From Adineta vaga (taxonomy: Eukaryota; Rotifera), in contig CP075492.1 of assembly GCA_021613535.1 (NCBI GenBank), positions 3,658,001 to 3,722,000 on the forward strand: a stretch of DNA of 64,000 nucleotides. The letters are read 5' to 3'. Numbering within the stretch: the stretch's first letter is position 1; each line of letters starts with the position of its first letter. Below the pieces are notes generated by a model. It had not been told where the DNA came from and searched no databases. It saw nothing but the letters and a program-made list of their open reading frames with translations. Below, piece after piece: positions 1 to 9,966 of the stretch. The translations under genes and the position numbers were made by a program.

Positions 1-377
1 ACATTCATAAATGCTTGTAATTGTTGTGAAAGATGTTCATGATAAAATAGATTATCACCAAGAATCAATGCAACTTTGTCATTTTGTAGAAATTCTTCAG
101 CAAGAATAAATGCTTGAGCAATTCCATTCGGTTGATTTTGTATTTGATATTGAAAATGACAACCAAATTGATTTCCATTTTCTAATAATTTTTCAAATAA
201 ATAATAATCTTCTTTCGTTGTTATAATCAATATTTCTCGAATTCCTATCATCATCAAAACAGATAATGGATAATAAATCATTGGTTTATTATAAATAGGT
301 AATAAATGTTTAGAAAAAACTTTTGTTAAAGGATATAAACGAGTACCTAAACCTCCTGCAAGAATAATACCTTTCAT
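1..377 (-). CDS. RmlA-like glucose-1-phosphate nucleotidylyltransferase, N-terminal part (runs off window)
   Basis: Reading the minus strand from the ATG at 375-377 gives 125 uninterrupted codons to the window edge. The protein starts [18 protein letters not shown], the nucleotide-binding signature of RmlA-type sugar-1-phosphate nucleotidylyltransferases, followed by a [17 protein letters not shown]-like substrate segment and an LILGDNLFY metal/sugar-binding segment near residue 110. The known family reaction is glucose-1-phosphate + dTTP to dTDP-glucose. It is divergent from the dTDP-glucose 4,6-dehydratase gene at 555, with 177 bp between the start codons, so the two probably share a control region and act consecutively. 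The sequence looks closer to bacterial RmlA than to animal GMPPB/UGP enzymes (inference). The C-terminus is not seen. Confidence 0.9.
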   Translation of the reverse strand, partial: MKGIILAGGLGTRLYPLTKVFSKHLLPIYNKPMIYYPLSVLMMIGIREILIITTKEDYYLFEKLLENGNQFGCHFQYQIQNQPNGIAQAFILAEEFLQNDKVALILGDNLFYHEHLSQQLQAFMN

Positions 378-554
378 GTTGTCTCTTATTCAAATCAATA
401 TGATGCATTTCTTTTCGATTGTATATCAGTAGAACATGTGTTTCATTGAATAATTATTTAGAGAGAAAGAAAGAAAGAAACGTCTTCCTATTTATTTATT
501 GGTGAATGAATTTATCCAACTGCGGAAGAGAAAAAGAAATATCTATGTTTTAGT
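378..554. promoter_or_regulatory. Divergent intergenic region between rmlA-like and rmlB-like genes
   Basis: These 177 bp separate two divergent start codons and must carry the 5' leaders and probably the promoters of both genes. It includes a GAAA-rich tract (about 462-480). I see no clear TATA box. A shared promoter is inferred from the layout alone. Confidence 0.4.
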
Positions 555-1640
555 ATGGAAAAAACGATTTTAATAACAGGTGGTGCTGGATTTATTGGTT
601 CACATGTGATTCGTTTATTTGTAATTAAATATCCAAATTATCGTATAATTAATTTTGATGCATTAACTTATGCAGGAAATCTTGAAAATCTTCGCGATAT
701 TGAAGATAAATCGAATTATACATTTATTAAAGGTGATCTAACTAATATCGATGAAATTGAAAATGTTTTTAAACAATTTACAATCGATGGAATTATTCAT
801 TTAGCTGCTGAAAGTCATGTTGATCGTTCAATTGATCATCCACAATGTTTTCTACGAACAAATATTCTTGGTACAGCTTATCTATTAGATATTGTTAAAA
901 AATATTGGAAAGATAATTTTGATAAGAAACGTTTTCATCATATTTCAACCGATGAAGTCTATGGATCATTAGATGAATCTGGTTTATTTAGTGAAACAAG
1001 TCCGTATAATCCTCAATCGCCTTATTCAGCATCGAAAGCATCAGCCGATCATGTCGTTCGATCCTATGGAAATACATATGGAATTCCATTTTTAATAAGT
1101 AATTCATCGAATAATTATGGACCAAATCAATTTCCGGAAAAATTAATTCCATTGATTATTAATAATATTCTTAACAATAATACTCTACCAATTTATGGTG
1201 ATGGAAAATATACACGAGATTGGTTATATGTTATTGATCATGCGAATGCAATTGATCTACTTTTTCATCGAGGAAGAATTGGACAATCGTATAATATTGG
1301 TGGACAAAATGAATATCAAAATATTGATTTAGTTCAATTAATTTGTCAATTAATGGATGAAAAATTAAATCGAAGAAAAGGTTCATCAGAACAATTGATT
1401 AGATTTGTTAAAGATCGACCAGGACATGATCGAAGATATGCACTTGATACAACGAAAATTAGTGAAGAACTTCATTGGAAACCATCAGTTACATTTGAAG
1501 AAGGTTTAAATCAAACGATTGATTGGTATATTCAAAATCAAACTTGGTTAAATAATATTAATCAAGGAATTTATCGATCTTTTTATTCGAATAAAAAGGA
1601 AAGAATCGAATCATCATCAGTTGGTAGTAATTTGCAATAA
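555..1640 (+). CDS. rmlB: dTDP-glucose 4,6-dehydratase (RmlB-like)
   Basis: Intronless 361-aa ORF, the usual length for RmlB (animal homologue TGDS is similar). It is an extended short-chain dehydrogenase: a Rossmann GxxGxxG (GGAGFIGSH) near residues 9-17, HLAAESHVDRS near residues 77-87, the catalytic Asp-Glu of DEVYG at about residues 133-134 and the YxxxK pair of YSASK at about 157-161. It converts dTDP-glucose to dTDP-4-keto-6-deoxyglucose in the cytosol, the step after the enzyme encoded divergently upstream. Whether the end product is rhamnose cannot be told here, because no RmlC/RmlD gene is present. The C-terminal 15 residues are polar and not typical of the family. Confidence 0.92.
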   Translation: MEKTILITGGAGFIGSHVIRLFVIKYPNYRIINFDALTYAGNLENLRDIEDKSNYTFIKGDLTNIDEIENVFKQFTIDGIIHLAAESHVDRSIDHPQCFLRTNILGTAYLLDIVKKYWKDNFDKKRFHHISTDEVYGSLDESGLFSETSPYNPQSPYSASKASADHVVRSYGNTYGIPFLISNSSNNYGPNQFPEKLIPLIINNILNNNTLPIYGDGKYTRDWLYVIDHANAIDLLFHRGRIGQSYNIGGQNEYQNIDLVQLICQLMDEKLNRRKGSSEQLIRFVKDRPGHDRRYALDTTKISEELHWKPSVTFEEGLNQTIDWYIQNQTWLNNINQGIYRSFYSNKKERIESSSVGSNLQ

Positions 1641-2217
1641 AAGTGATATTGATAAAGTATTCGACTTTAGACTTCCATCTTTTTTCAACTTGCTTTCAGA
1701 ACTTTGTGTATAACTTTTATTTCGCTTGAGAGATTTTAACATTTTCCCCTATTAGAGTTGTGTGAAAAACTAATCTGATGATATGATATTTCGCCAGTCG
1801 GTGAACGTTTAACTTCCTACGACAATCCTACTGACAGAAACAATCGGGAAAGTTAAGCCGTTTTTCGTAAGCATATGATCTTATATTTACTGTTTGTTTA
1901 CATGAAAACTGAGGATTTTGGAATTTCGTTTTAAAAGTGGTTCAATAGGAAAAAACCTTTGATCGAAGTGCTGTCATTCATCTCAGTATGGAATTTTTCA
2001 TAACAAATAACGTCATTTTCTTTTTGACAAAGTGAAATTTCACATATGACTCATTCAAACAATGGCTTCTCCATCACTGAGCTTCTTATTTACGTGTAAA
2101 CGCATTGAATACATATGAAAAAAGTGTGCTTTCATTTTCATTTTAAACAAATTTTCAAAACATCGATTCTGAAAAGAATAAAAATTATTTCATCGTTGTT
2201 AACTTTCTATAAGTAAA
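1641..2217. other. Intergenic, no gene seen
   Basis: About 580 bp of AT-rich DNA with stops in all frames. A short imperfect inverted repeat (GTTTAACTTCC at about 1807 and GGAAAGTTAAGCC at about 1848) is the only structure noticed. It should contain the 3' end of the rmlB-like gene and the promoter of the gene at 2218. Confidence 0.5.
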
Positions 2218-3705
2218 ATGGCGTCGAACGTAATTGGCGGTTTCTGGTCTGTTAAAATCACTTCTCTTGCACAAGATGTTACTGTCAATGATTTAGCTCA
2301 AACTTTCAATATCCCACCCTCACGTATTAGAATTCCAAGAGTTCAACAATATACTACTTATTATGCTTTCATCAATGATTTTACTAATGAACAAGTTGCA
2401 AGAGAGTTTGCATATCAATGGTCAGGCTCATCTGTATTTGGTAAGAGAATCAAATGCGATGCGCTACCGCCGAAAGATAATGATTTCCCCGATGTGCTAC
2501 CTGACTTAACTACACTCGATCTTAGTACAAAACCTGAATTATTGAAGAAGCCGATAACATCAGAAGAAAAAACTTATTATGAAGAATGTAAACAATACTA
2601 TCGTCTTACCGCAATGCCAGTAGTTTCGATTTCGGATGAAATTTTAAACAGCAATACTAAATTAGAATCAGTATTCTTTAAATTTGTTATTGATGAAGAT
2701 TACAATAAATTTAATATGGAAAACTTTTTGAGTGAAATCTCTAATCTATTAAATATTGATAGAAATGATATAGATATCAAGACAATTCAAACGGGTAGTG
2801 TTATATTAGAACTGGAATTTATGAAGAAATTTAATTGCGCAAATAAAATTATAAAAATGAAAGCTATATACCATGCAATCACAGATAAATTACGCGAAGA
2901 AATGGGTAAATTCAAGATCCTATTAATGTTTATGGGAGATCTTGTATCATTCACAAAAATGCAAAAGTTTCGTAGTGAAATTAAATTACATCCTCAATGG
3001 AATCGAGCTTACGGGATGGGACATACTCATTGGACCGGTACTCTTAACGATGGACGAGATCGTGGACCCCATCCATATTATTGTCCTATCGGATGGAAAC
3101 GATATGCACTATATGTTACTGATATTTATGATGATAAATTCAAAGGATGGAGTTTTTGTTATCATGGTACCAAATTTTCATTTGGTTTATCGATTTTATT
3201 AAGTGGATTAAAACCAGCAACAGCCATTGCACATGGCGCAGGAATATATGCCAGTCCATCAATTATTTACTCAGCTCATCCACGATATTCTGAAATTAAG
3301 GAAATTGCAGCTTCTGAACAAACCGGTTTTTTTCAAGGTGGAAAATATGTGCAATTTATGCTCCAATGTCGTGTTCATCCAAGCAATATAAAAGTAATAG
3401 GAAGAGAAACACTCGGTGTGGGGAATGCTATCATCGATTCTAATGTCAACAACAGTATTATTGAATGGGTTATTGATAGAAAAGGAAAAAGTGTCGTAGA
3501 TTTTAATGATACTGATGCTGCGATAATTTGTACGGGTATAATGATACGAGTAACGGATAAACATCCTGGTTTATTACCTCAATCACAATGGTGGTTTACA
3601 TCACATTTATGTAAATCTGAAAATTGTTGTGCTTTAGGTATTGATCTCAATACTTTGAAAACACAAAAGGCGAATGGAGAGCAATGTAATCTGATCTTTA
3701 ACTAA
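2218..3705 (+). CDS. RRM plus PARP-like ADP-ribosyltransferase-fold protein
   Basis: Intronless, 495 aa. Residues about 8-83 read as an RNA-recognition-motif fold (WSVKITSL...YYAFINDF...KRIKCDAL). Residues about 155-240 form a second alpha/beta module with a GSVILELEF strand, like effector-associated domains of conflict and signalling proteins. Residues about 290-460 contain CYHGTK (His about 316), then HGAGIYASPS and IIYSAHPRYS, matching the His and Tyr motifs of PARP/Neuralized-type catalytic domains. A possible third catalytic residue is the Glu of IIEWVI near 416. No signal peptide or membrane segment. The pairing suggests an RNA-linked ADP-ribosyltransferase, but activity is inference: the domain could be a non-catalytic sensor. 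It is not part of an obvious pathway with its neighbours. Confidence 0.75.
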   Translation: MASNVIGGFWSVKITSLAQDVTVNDLAQTFNIPPSRIRIPRVQQYTTYYAFINDFTNEQVAREFAYQWSGSSVFGKRIKCDALPPKDNDFPDVLPDLTTLDLSTKPELLKKPITSEEKTYYEECKQYYRLTAMPVVSISDEILNSNTKLESVFFKFVIDEDYNKFNMENFLSEISNLLNIDRNDIDIKTIQTGSVILELEFMKKFNCANKIIKMKAIYHAITDKLREEMGKFKILLMFMGDLVSFTKMQKFRSEIKLHPQWNRAYGMGHTHWTGTLNDGRDRGPHPYYCPIGWKRYALYVTDIYDDKFKGWSFCYHGTKFSFGLSILLSGLKPATAIAHGAGIYASPSIIYSAHPRYSEIKEIAASEQTGFFQGGKYVQFMLQCRVHPSNIKVIGRETLGVGNAIIDSNVNNSIIEWVIDRKGKSVVDFNDTDAAIICTGIMIRVTDKHPGLLPQSQWWFTSHLCKSENCCALGIDLNTLKTQKANGEQCNLIFN

Positions 3706-4076
3706 ATCAACCATTCACAGTACATATCAATTTTCTACTTCGAGCCTTTAGTTTCTCTTCAAAGATTTTTGTAGAGAAAAAGATTGAAAAAATAAAATCA
3801 AAAGGAAAAATAGAGAAGCATGTTTTAAAGCTTGATGATAGATTAGAACACAATTTCTAGAAACATTACAACCATCTATACTGAAAGATAAATCTAACGA
3901 ATCATTTCCATTCACATGTTAACTTTGTTGGGAAATTTGAGAAGAAAAAGATCTCTAAGTAATATAAAACTTGAATTCAAGTTTTGTTAAGTGGTGAGAG
4001 AATACAAAAGAAAATAAAGAAATTCTATCGACGAGCACGTGTTGAAGTTAAAAACGAAATTTTTTTAATCAACTAT

Positions 4077-5369
4077 ATGGAAGAACTTGCTTCACAAACA
4101 ACTGAAAAGTATAAGAATGAAATTATCTTTGAAACTAATTCGAATATCTTCGTCTTCTAGTTTAATCGATGAAAATCTTGACGATGATGACGATAACGAT
4201 CAGTCAAATACTCCAACTAAAATTGTTCCAATTCTTCATCAATTATCTTCCTCAGGTTTTGATCAAAATATTTCTTTAACTAAATTTTCTTCTCGTTTAG
4301 AATTAAAACCTTCAACAGATGATGATTCGTTTAATGCAGAAAATTTAATTAAAACTGATTTAAATAAATATGTTCAAACATTAATACCAAAAGATCATTC
4401 ACAATTCATTCAATGTCATCTTCATCGGAAAAAAGATGGTCTTACCAAGATCTTTTCTTTATATTTCATTGGAGAAAATCAGAATGATCAAGTATAATAT
4501 TGTCCTTTTATAAAAGAATAAATTTCAATTTTCTTTTTTCATTGAAAGATTTTACTTTTAAATGCACGAAAACATTCGACAATTGCTGGTCATGTTGAGT
4601 TCTATATTGGAGTCAATATTGAAAATCCATCGAAGAATTTAAATGAAGCAAATTGCATTGCAAAATTACGATCAAAAAAAATTCTTGGACATGAATATAT
4701 TCTTCTTAACAATCAAGATACATCAACAAATCAATCTCAAGCACTTGCCGTTATTTATGTAAGTTATTCGCATTGTTAGCATAGTTCGTATTCGAATAAA
4801 ATTCATTTAGGATGAACATATACGTGCATCGAAAGATCCAAGAAAAATGACGGTATTACTACATGATACTGGTGCAAGTATTCGACAATTTAAAGTAAGA
4901 TCTTTCTCAACATTCTGTTTGATCTATTTGGTATTGTTTTAAAGGATAATGAAACAATTATTGATGAATGGCGAGCTGGACGTTCCAATAATTTCCTTGA
5001 ATTTAAAAATAAAAGCCCAACATTTAATGAAGGTTCATCGAATAACTTTCTTTTCTTTCGAATATCTTCTTCCTTTCAATTTAGAATCGAAAATCTACAC
5101 AATAAACTTCCTTAACAATCGTATAAAACAACCATCACATAAAAATTTTCAATTAATATCTACCAATGAACATGGTACGTTTATTTTCTTCATTGAAGAA
5201 AAAATTTATTCTACAATTTTGTTTTTTGTTCACAGATGAAGAATCTGTCATAATGCAATTCGGTCGAATTGATGAAAACACCTTTGCACTTGATTATCGA
5301 TATCCATTTACAGCCATTGATGCATTTGCTATTGCATTAAGTTCTTTTCATAATCGATTTCGTACTTAA
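4077..5369 (+). CDS. Tubby-like protein (seven exons, 322 aa)
   Basis: Exons inferred at 4077-4108, 4161-4491, 4549-4758, 4811-4894, 4945-5032, 5085-5174 and 5236-5369; all introns are GT-AG and 50-61 nt and the frame is kept throughout. After an acidic Asp-rich N-terminus comes the Tubby C-terminal domain: [44 protein letters not shown], a KNKSPTFNE segment, [10 protein letters not shown], and the family-defining VIMQFGRI...[22 protein letters not shown] end. Tubby/TULP proteins bind phosphoinositides and link membrane receptors to ciliary trafficking. The start at 4077 is preferred over the ATG at 4087 because splicing out 4109-4160 gives a continuous acidic N-terminus. The N-terminal region is short compared with vertebrate TULPs. 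Confidence 0.88.
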
Positions 5370-5562
5370 TGAGAACTATCGACATTCTAATGTGAAATGA
5401 ATTTTAATTACTCCTCCCTTCAATGTAACTTTTGATTAGATCAATAACGATTTCTTTCACACTTTATTTTTACTATTAAATTTACATAAAATCGAAGATA
5501 AAATCTCTCGTTCAATTCTTTTCATCACATACTAACGAAACATAATCAAATATATATTCTTC

Positions 5563-6801
5563 ATGACAAGTTTACCAATCGTCTTCTTCTCTGTGTGTGT
5601 ATTCGGTTTCCTTGTAGTAACAACGGTTGTTCTATCATTCATCAGTATCTACCTACCGAATCATGCATCATGTAAGTATACCGATAATAGATACAGAATT
5701 ATACATACAGATTATATTGATTATAGCGAATACATGTCGAATATCATTTGCACCAATGATTTCTCAATCTGTTGGTCAAGGACCAATGGCAGTCCGAACA
5801 GGATATTTAAATAATGATAGCGTCTTAGATCTTGTTGTTGGCAATGGTATTAATAGTAGTATAACGATATTATTGGGATTAGGAAATGGAAGTTTTATTC
5901 AACATGGAAATATTTTCAATGGAAATAATGCTGACACAATTGGAATAGCTATTAGTGATTTAAATAATGATGATAAAATGGATATTGTTGTTGCTAATCG
6001 AAATGCTAGCAGTGTTACCGCTATTTTGGTGATGGTAATGGAAATTTCCCAACATCCATACCAATAGATATAGGAATAAATTCGACCCCAGTAAAAATTG
6101 CTGTTCATGATTTAAATCATGATAAAAACGTCGACCTTATTGTAAGTGATCATGAAAGAGATAAAATACATATATTTCTCGGAAATAGTGATGGCACATT
6201 TCGAAATGCACCAATACTTTTCACCGGAAACTCATCGGGACCCTATTTGTTGGTTATTAATGATTTTAATAATGATCAACATCCAGATATTGCTGTTGGA
6301 AATGGTGATGGAAATAATTTAGGTATTTTTATTGGAGATGGAACAGGAAATTTTTCTAATCAAATAAGTTATCCTATGGAATCAGGATCTTATGCACTTG
6401 TTGTTAGTCATTTTGATCGAGATGATAATTTAGATATCGTTACAGTAAATTATTATGATAATAGTACAACGATACTTCTTGGAAATAAAGATGGAAGTTT
6501 TAAAAAACAAAAAATATTTTCAACAGGTTTCGGATCTTCGCCTTATGCAATCGATAATAATGATTTTAATCAAGATAATATTCAAGATCTTATTATTGCA
6601 AATTCCGGTACAAACAATATTGGTTTAATGATTGGAAATGGAAATGGCAATTTTTTAATACAAAAAACTTATTCAACTGGCTCGAGTTCGGAACCTCGCG
6701 ATGTTATTAGTGGAGATTTTAATGGAGATAATCGCATCGATTTTGTTTCTGCAAATTATAATCATAATACAATTGGAATTTTCCTAAGCACATGTTCATA
6801 G
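5563..6801 (+). pseudogene. FG-GAP/VCBS repeat single-pass membrane protein, frameshifted
   Basis: Exon 1 (5563-5671) encodes a cytoplasmic stub and one hydrophobic segment (about residues 5-32), then an intron at 5672-5726. Exon 2 encodes FG-GAP-type beta-propeller repeats with the xDxNxDxxxDIxV calcium-binding pattern (NNDSVLDLVVGNG, LNNDDKMDIVVANR, FNNDQHPDIAVGNG, FNGDNRIDFVSANY) and GNGNGNF loops. The reading frame breaks at about 6021-6028, where a conserved LFGDGNGNF loop is interrupted by a net loss of about 4 nt. Upstream frame stops at 6067; the downstream frame runs to 6801. Such proteins are usually surface or extracellular, integrin-alpha-like propellers. Either a decayed copy, an assembly error, or rescued by a cryptic 56-nt GT-AG intron spanning the lesion. 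Confidence 0.75.
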
Positions 6802-7101
6802 ATATTTTCGTTCTTTGTTTCTGGATTGATCTAATAACTGGGGGTTTTACTGTTGAAAGATTTCTTTTCTCATCGATAAGACCAATTACGACAAGTATTT
6901 ATCTTGAAACACTTGATGTTAATTAAAAAAAATAGAAGCTTGACAAAGTCTTCCAAATATATAATCATGCGTATTTGAATCCGAAGGAAAGAAGAAATGA
7001 AGTTGTTATTCTGATGGTTCACACTTAGAAAGATATGCTCATATATAGATAAGTATGTCGAGAGCAGCACTGTGTTGAATATTTCTTCATATCAAGGAAA
7101 A
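6802..7101. other. Intergenic, no gene seen
   Basis: About 300 bp between the FG-GAP reading frame and the first 7TM receptor. It has no coding signal; a TATA-like tract (CATATATAGATAAG, about 7038-7051) lies roughly 55 nt before the receptor start and could be its promoter. Confidence 0.35.
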
Positions 7102-8067
7102 ATGGTTACCAAAAATGATACCTTTATGAAAGAATCAACTGATGATATCGACCCGATTTTTTTTGGTTTGTTATTAACTGTTGAAATACCCTCTATTCTA
7201 TGTTCACTTCTCATTCTCGCCTATATTTTTTTGCATCGGCGTGTAATATTATTTGCAACATTACATAACCATGCAATCTTTCTCCTTACTATTATCACTC
7301 TTCTCTATATAACTATTGATCTTCCTTTTACTATGAATACCCTTCGTACTGGTTATGATCTATTTCGAACACCAACATTCTGTATCTGGTGGTATTGGAT
7401 TGATTACACACTTCTTGTCATTAGTCTCTATCTTGCAGCCATAGCAAGTCTTCAACGACATATTCTCGTTTTTAATTCTCATTGGTTCCGTCTTCGTCGA
7501 TTACGGTGGATATTACATTTCATTCCATTAATGTTCGGTGTTCTGTATCCAGCACTTTTCTATTTGATTTGCATGTATTTCTACCCATGTGAAAATTTCT
7601 ATGATGAAACTAGTCGACATTGTATGTATCCTTGTTACATAGATAATACTCTTCTATATAATATAGATTGGGTAGTTCATACCGCGGTGCCAGTACTAAT
7701 TCTGGGCCTAGCAAATATGACATTAGTGATACGAGTGATACGTTCAATGAAAAATGCTCGTCAACAACAGAGACATACTTGGAAAAAACAGAGAAAATTA
7801 ACGATTAATTTACTGGTCATTTCATTATTATATTTTCTTCTATGGTTTCCAGCAACGGTTATAGTTTTAATACAAAAGTCCGTTTATTCTTCTCTAGTTG
7901 AAGATCATCCTACTCTTTATTATATTTATAATCTCTATTTATTTGCTTGTCTTTTACAACCATTTATGTGTTTCTTTGCCTTACCGGAATTAATCAAGAG
8001 TATAAAACGAATAATGCAACTTCGACAAAGGATAACGCCTGTAATTCATCTTACAATGCAGAGATGA
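7102..8067 (+). CDS. Rhodopsin-like 7TM receptor, copy 1 of a tandem pair
   Basis: Intronless, 321 aa from the ATG at 7102 (an in-frame GTG farther upstream is not a likely eukaryotic start). Seven hydrophobic helices are visible, beginning FFGLLLTVEIPSILCSLLILAYIF. The DRY region after TM3 is replaced by SLQRHIL; a basic third loop (RSMKNARQQQRHTWKKQRK) precedes TM6 (LLYFLLWFPATV); TM7 ends in QPFMCFFALPELIKS instead of NPxxY. Cysteines before TM3 and in the second outer loop could form the usual disulfide. It probably signals from the plasma membrane; the ligand is unknown. The next gene is a clear tandem paralogue with near-identical TM3 and loop 3. Confidence 0.85.
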   Translation: MVTKNDTFMKESTDDIDPIFFGLLLTVEIPSILCSLLILAYIFLHRRVILFATLHNHAIFLLTIITLLYITIDLPFTMNTLRTGYDLFRTPTFCIWWYWIDYTLLVISLYLAAIASLQRHILVFNSHWFRLRRLRWILHFIPLMFGVLYPALFYLICMYFYPCENFYDETSRHCMYPCYIDNTLLYNIDWVVHTAVPVLILGLANMTLVIRVIRSMKNARQQQRHTWKKQRKLTINLLVISLLYFLLWFPATVIVLIQKSVYSSLVEDHPTLYYIYNLYLFACLLQPFMCFFALPELIKSIKRIMQLRQRITPVIHLTMQR

Positions 8068-8376
8068 TATTTTTTAGGATTTTACACAGAAAGCATGCAT
8101 AGCTTATTTTTATAAAAGTACGTTTTTTTTTGTTAAGGAAGATTAATTAAATATTCATAGAAGCAGTCTCTTTTCTCATCAACAAGTTTTTTAAGAGACT
8201 TTTAAGCCCATTTAATTGAAGTCATTATAAGTATCGGAAGAGAGAAAAAGAAGATTGGAAATCTTATCTTCAAACGTGCCATATTCAAATAGAAGATACT
8301 TAGAATACTGAGGAAAAGTATCTGCGTATCAGATCATTATATTTCTATTTATTTTAGATATTCATCAACACGAAAG
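8068..8376. other. Intergenic between tandem receptors
   Basis: About 310 bp, AT-rich and without coding signal. It includes a poly-T tract and presumably the promoter of the second receptor. Confidence 0.4.
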
Positions 8377-9354
8377 ATGGAAAAAAACGAAAATGATACT
8401 ATCTCAGAAGAATATATTCCCTATACTCGACCGCTTCTCTTCGCTCTATTACTAACTGTTGAAATACCATCGATACTCTGTACTCTTCTTATTTTACTCT
8501 ATTTTGCTTTTCATTGGCGCCTAGTCATATTAAAACAATTACAAAATCATGTTATTCTATTACTTACGATCGTCTCCTTTCTATATTTAATACTCGATAT
8601 ACCATTTTCTATGAATGCTTTCCATACTGGTTATGATCTAATTCGAACACTAACGTTTTGTCTTTGGTGGTATTGGATTGATTATACGCTTCTTGTCGTT
8701 AGTCTCTATCTTGCAGCCATAGCAAGTCTTCAACGACATATTCTCATTTTTCATTCTCATTGGTTCCGTCTTCGGCGATTACGATGGATGTTACATTACG
8801 TTCCATTAATATTTGCTCTACTCTATCCAGCACTGTTTTATCTCATTTGCATTTATTTTTATCCATGTGAAATTATTCTTAATGAGACTAGTGCATACTG
8901 TATGTCTCCATGTTATTTAAAAGATAGTATTCTATATAACATAGATTGGATTCTTCATACATTCATTCCAGTATTTGTAATTGGTTTAGCAAATTTGATG
9001 TTAGTTATACGAGTGATACGTTCAATGAAAAATGCTCGTCAACAACAGAGAAATACTTGGAAAAAACAGAGAAAATTAACGATTAGTTTATTGGTAGTTT
9101 CATTATTATATTTTCTTTTATGGTTTCCATCAACAATTGTAGGTTTGGTAAATACATACATTTATCCAAGTTTACTTGATGATCTACCTGATCTTTACAA
9201 TGTTTATAATCTTTATTATTTTGTTGGTCCTCTACAACCATTTATGTGTTTCTTTGCACTACCTGAACTAATAAAAAATCTCCAGCGTATAATAAGACTT
9301 AGACGAAGAGTTGCACCTGTAATGCCTTTTACAATGCATAATACACGTCCGTAA
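8377..9354 (+). CDS. Rhodopsin-like 7TM receptor, copy 2 of a tandem pair
   Basis: Intronless, 325 aa, seven predicted helices. It aligns end to end with the upstream receptor: the same WWYWIDYTLLV...SLYLAAIASLQRH TM3 block, the same RVIRSMKNARQQQR loop 3 and the same QPFMCFFALPELIK TM7 end, while TM1, TM7 flanks and the outer loops have diverged. Conservation of the inner face with divergence outside suggests a shared G-protein partner and different ligands (inference). No DRY or NPxxY motif. Confidence 0.85.
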   Translation: MEKNENDTISEEYIPYTRPLLFALLLTVEIPSILCTLLILLYFAFHWRLVILKQLQNHVILLLTIVSFLYLILDIPFSMNAFHTGYDLIRTLTFCLWWYWIDYTLLVVSLYLAAIASLQRHILIFHSHWFRLRRLRWMLHYVPLIFALLYPALFYLICIYFYPCEIILNETSAYCMSPCYLKDSILYNIDWILHTFIPVFVIGLANLMLVIRVIRSMKNARQQQRNTWKKQRKLTISLLVVSLLYFLLWFPSTIVGLVNTYIYPSLLDDLPDLYNVYNLYYFVGPLQPFMCFFALPELIKNLQRIIRLRRRVAPVMPFTMHNTRP

Positions 9355-9966
9355 TTGAGAAATAGAAATTCATTTCTTTTTATCATACTTCTGTATCATT
9401 TCAACGTATAAACTTGTTTTTGAGACAAATTAAATATGAAAAAGAAAAGAAACAAGAATAGATCATAAACGGCTATTCGCACAACAATGACGTCAGTATA
9501 GTAAATTGAATGTATACTATTCAAATCTTTTTCATGTAAATGTTGACTATGATTTCTCACGTTTTGAATGATATGGAAAGGTTGTAGAACGAAATGGCAA
9601 GTTTGTTTGAAAAAATAATTAACAAATATTCCACGTCAAAGGTATTCTCTTTTTTACCTATCACATTTCTTTGAAACATGTAACTTTTCTTCGTTAAACA
9701 TATCTGTAGTTGAATACGTTACATGAGTAGCATAATACAAATCTTTTGTTATACGTTAAGATAGACTACTATTTGTGTCAAAGACATCGTCTACAATAGA
9801 AACAACAAATAGTTTTAAATCGATATGATAAATTAGGAGAGATAGAGAAAAGATATGTATATACTGAGTTCAAAGAAGACGACCTATATCCGTTCACATA
9901 TCTCTTTAGATTTCAAGACGTATTGAGAATACATGAACACAAAATCTTTTCGATTAATTTCTTAAA
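9355..9966. other. Intergenic, no gene seen
   Basis: About 610 bp, AT-rich with stops in every frame. No repeat or RNA gene recognised. Confidence 0.5.

Noticed and set aside
2942-3564. ORFs at 2942-3202 (+) and 3271-3564 (-) inside the PARP-like gene
   Set aside because: Both overlap the conserved catalytic domain in other frames and show no domain of their own.
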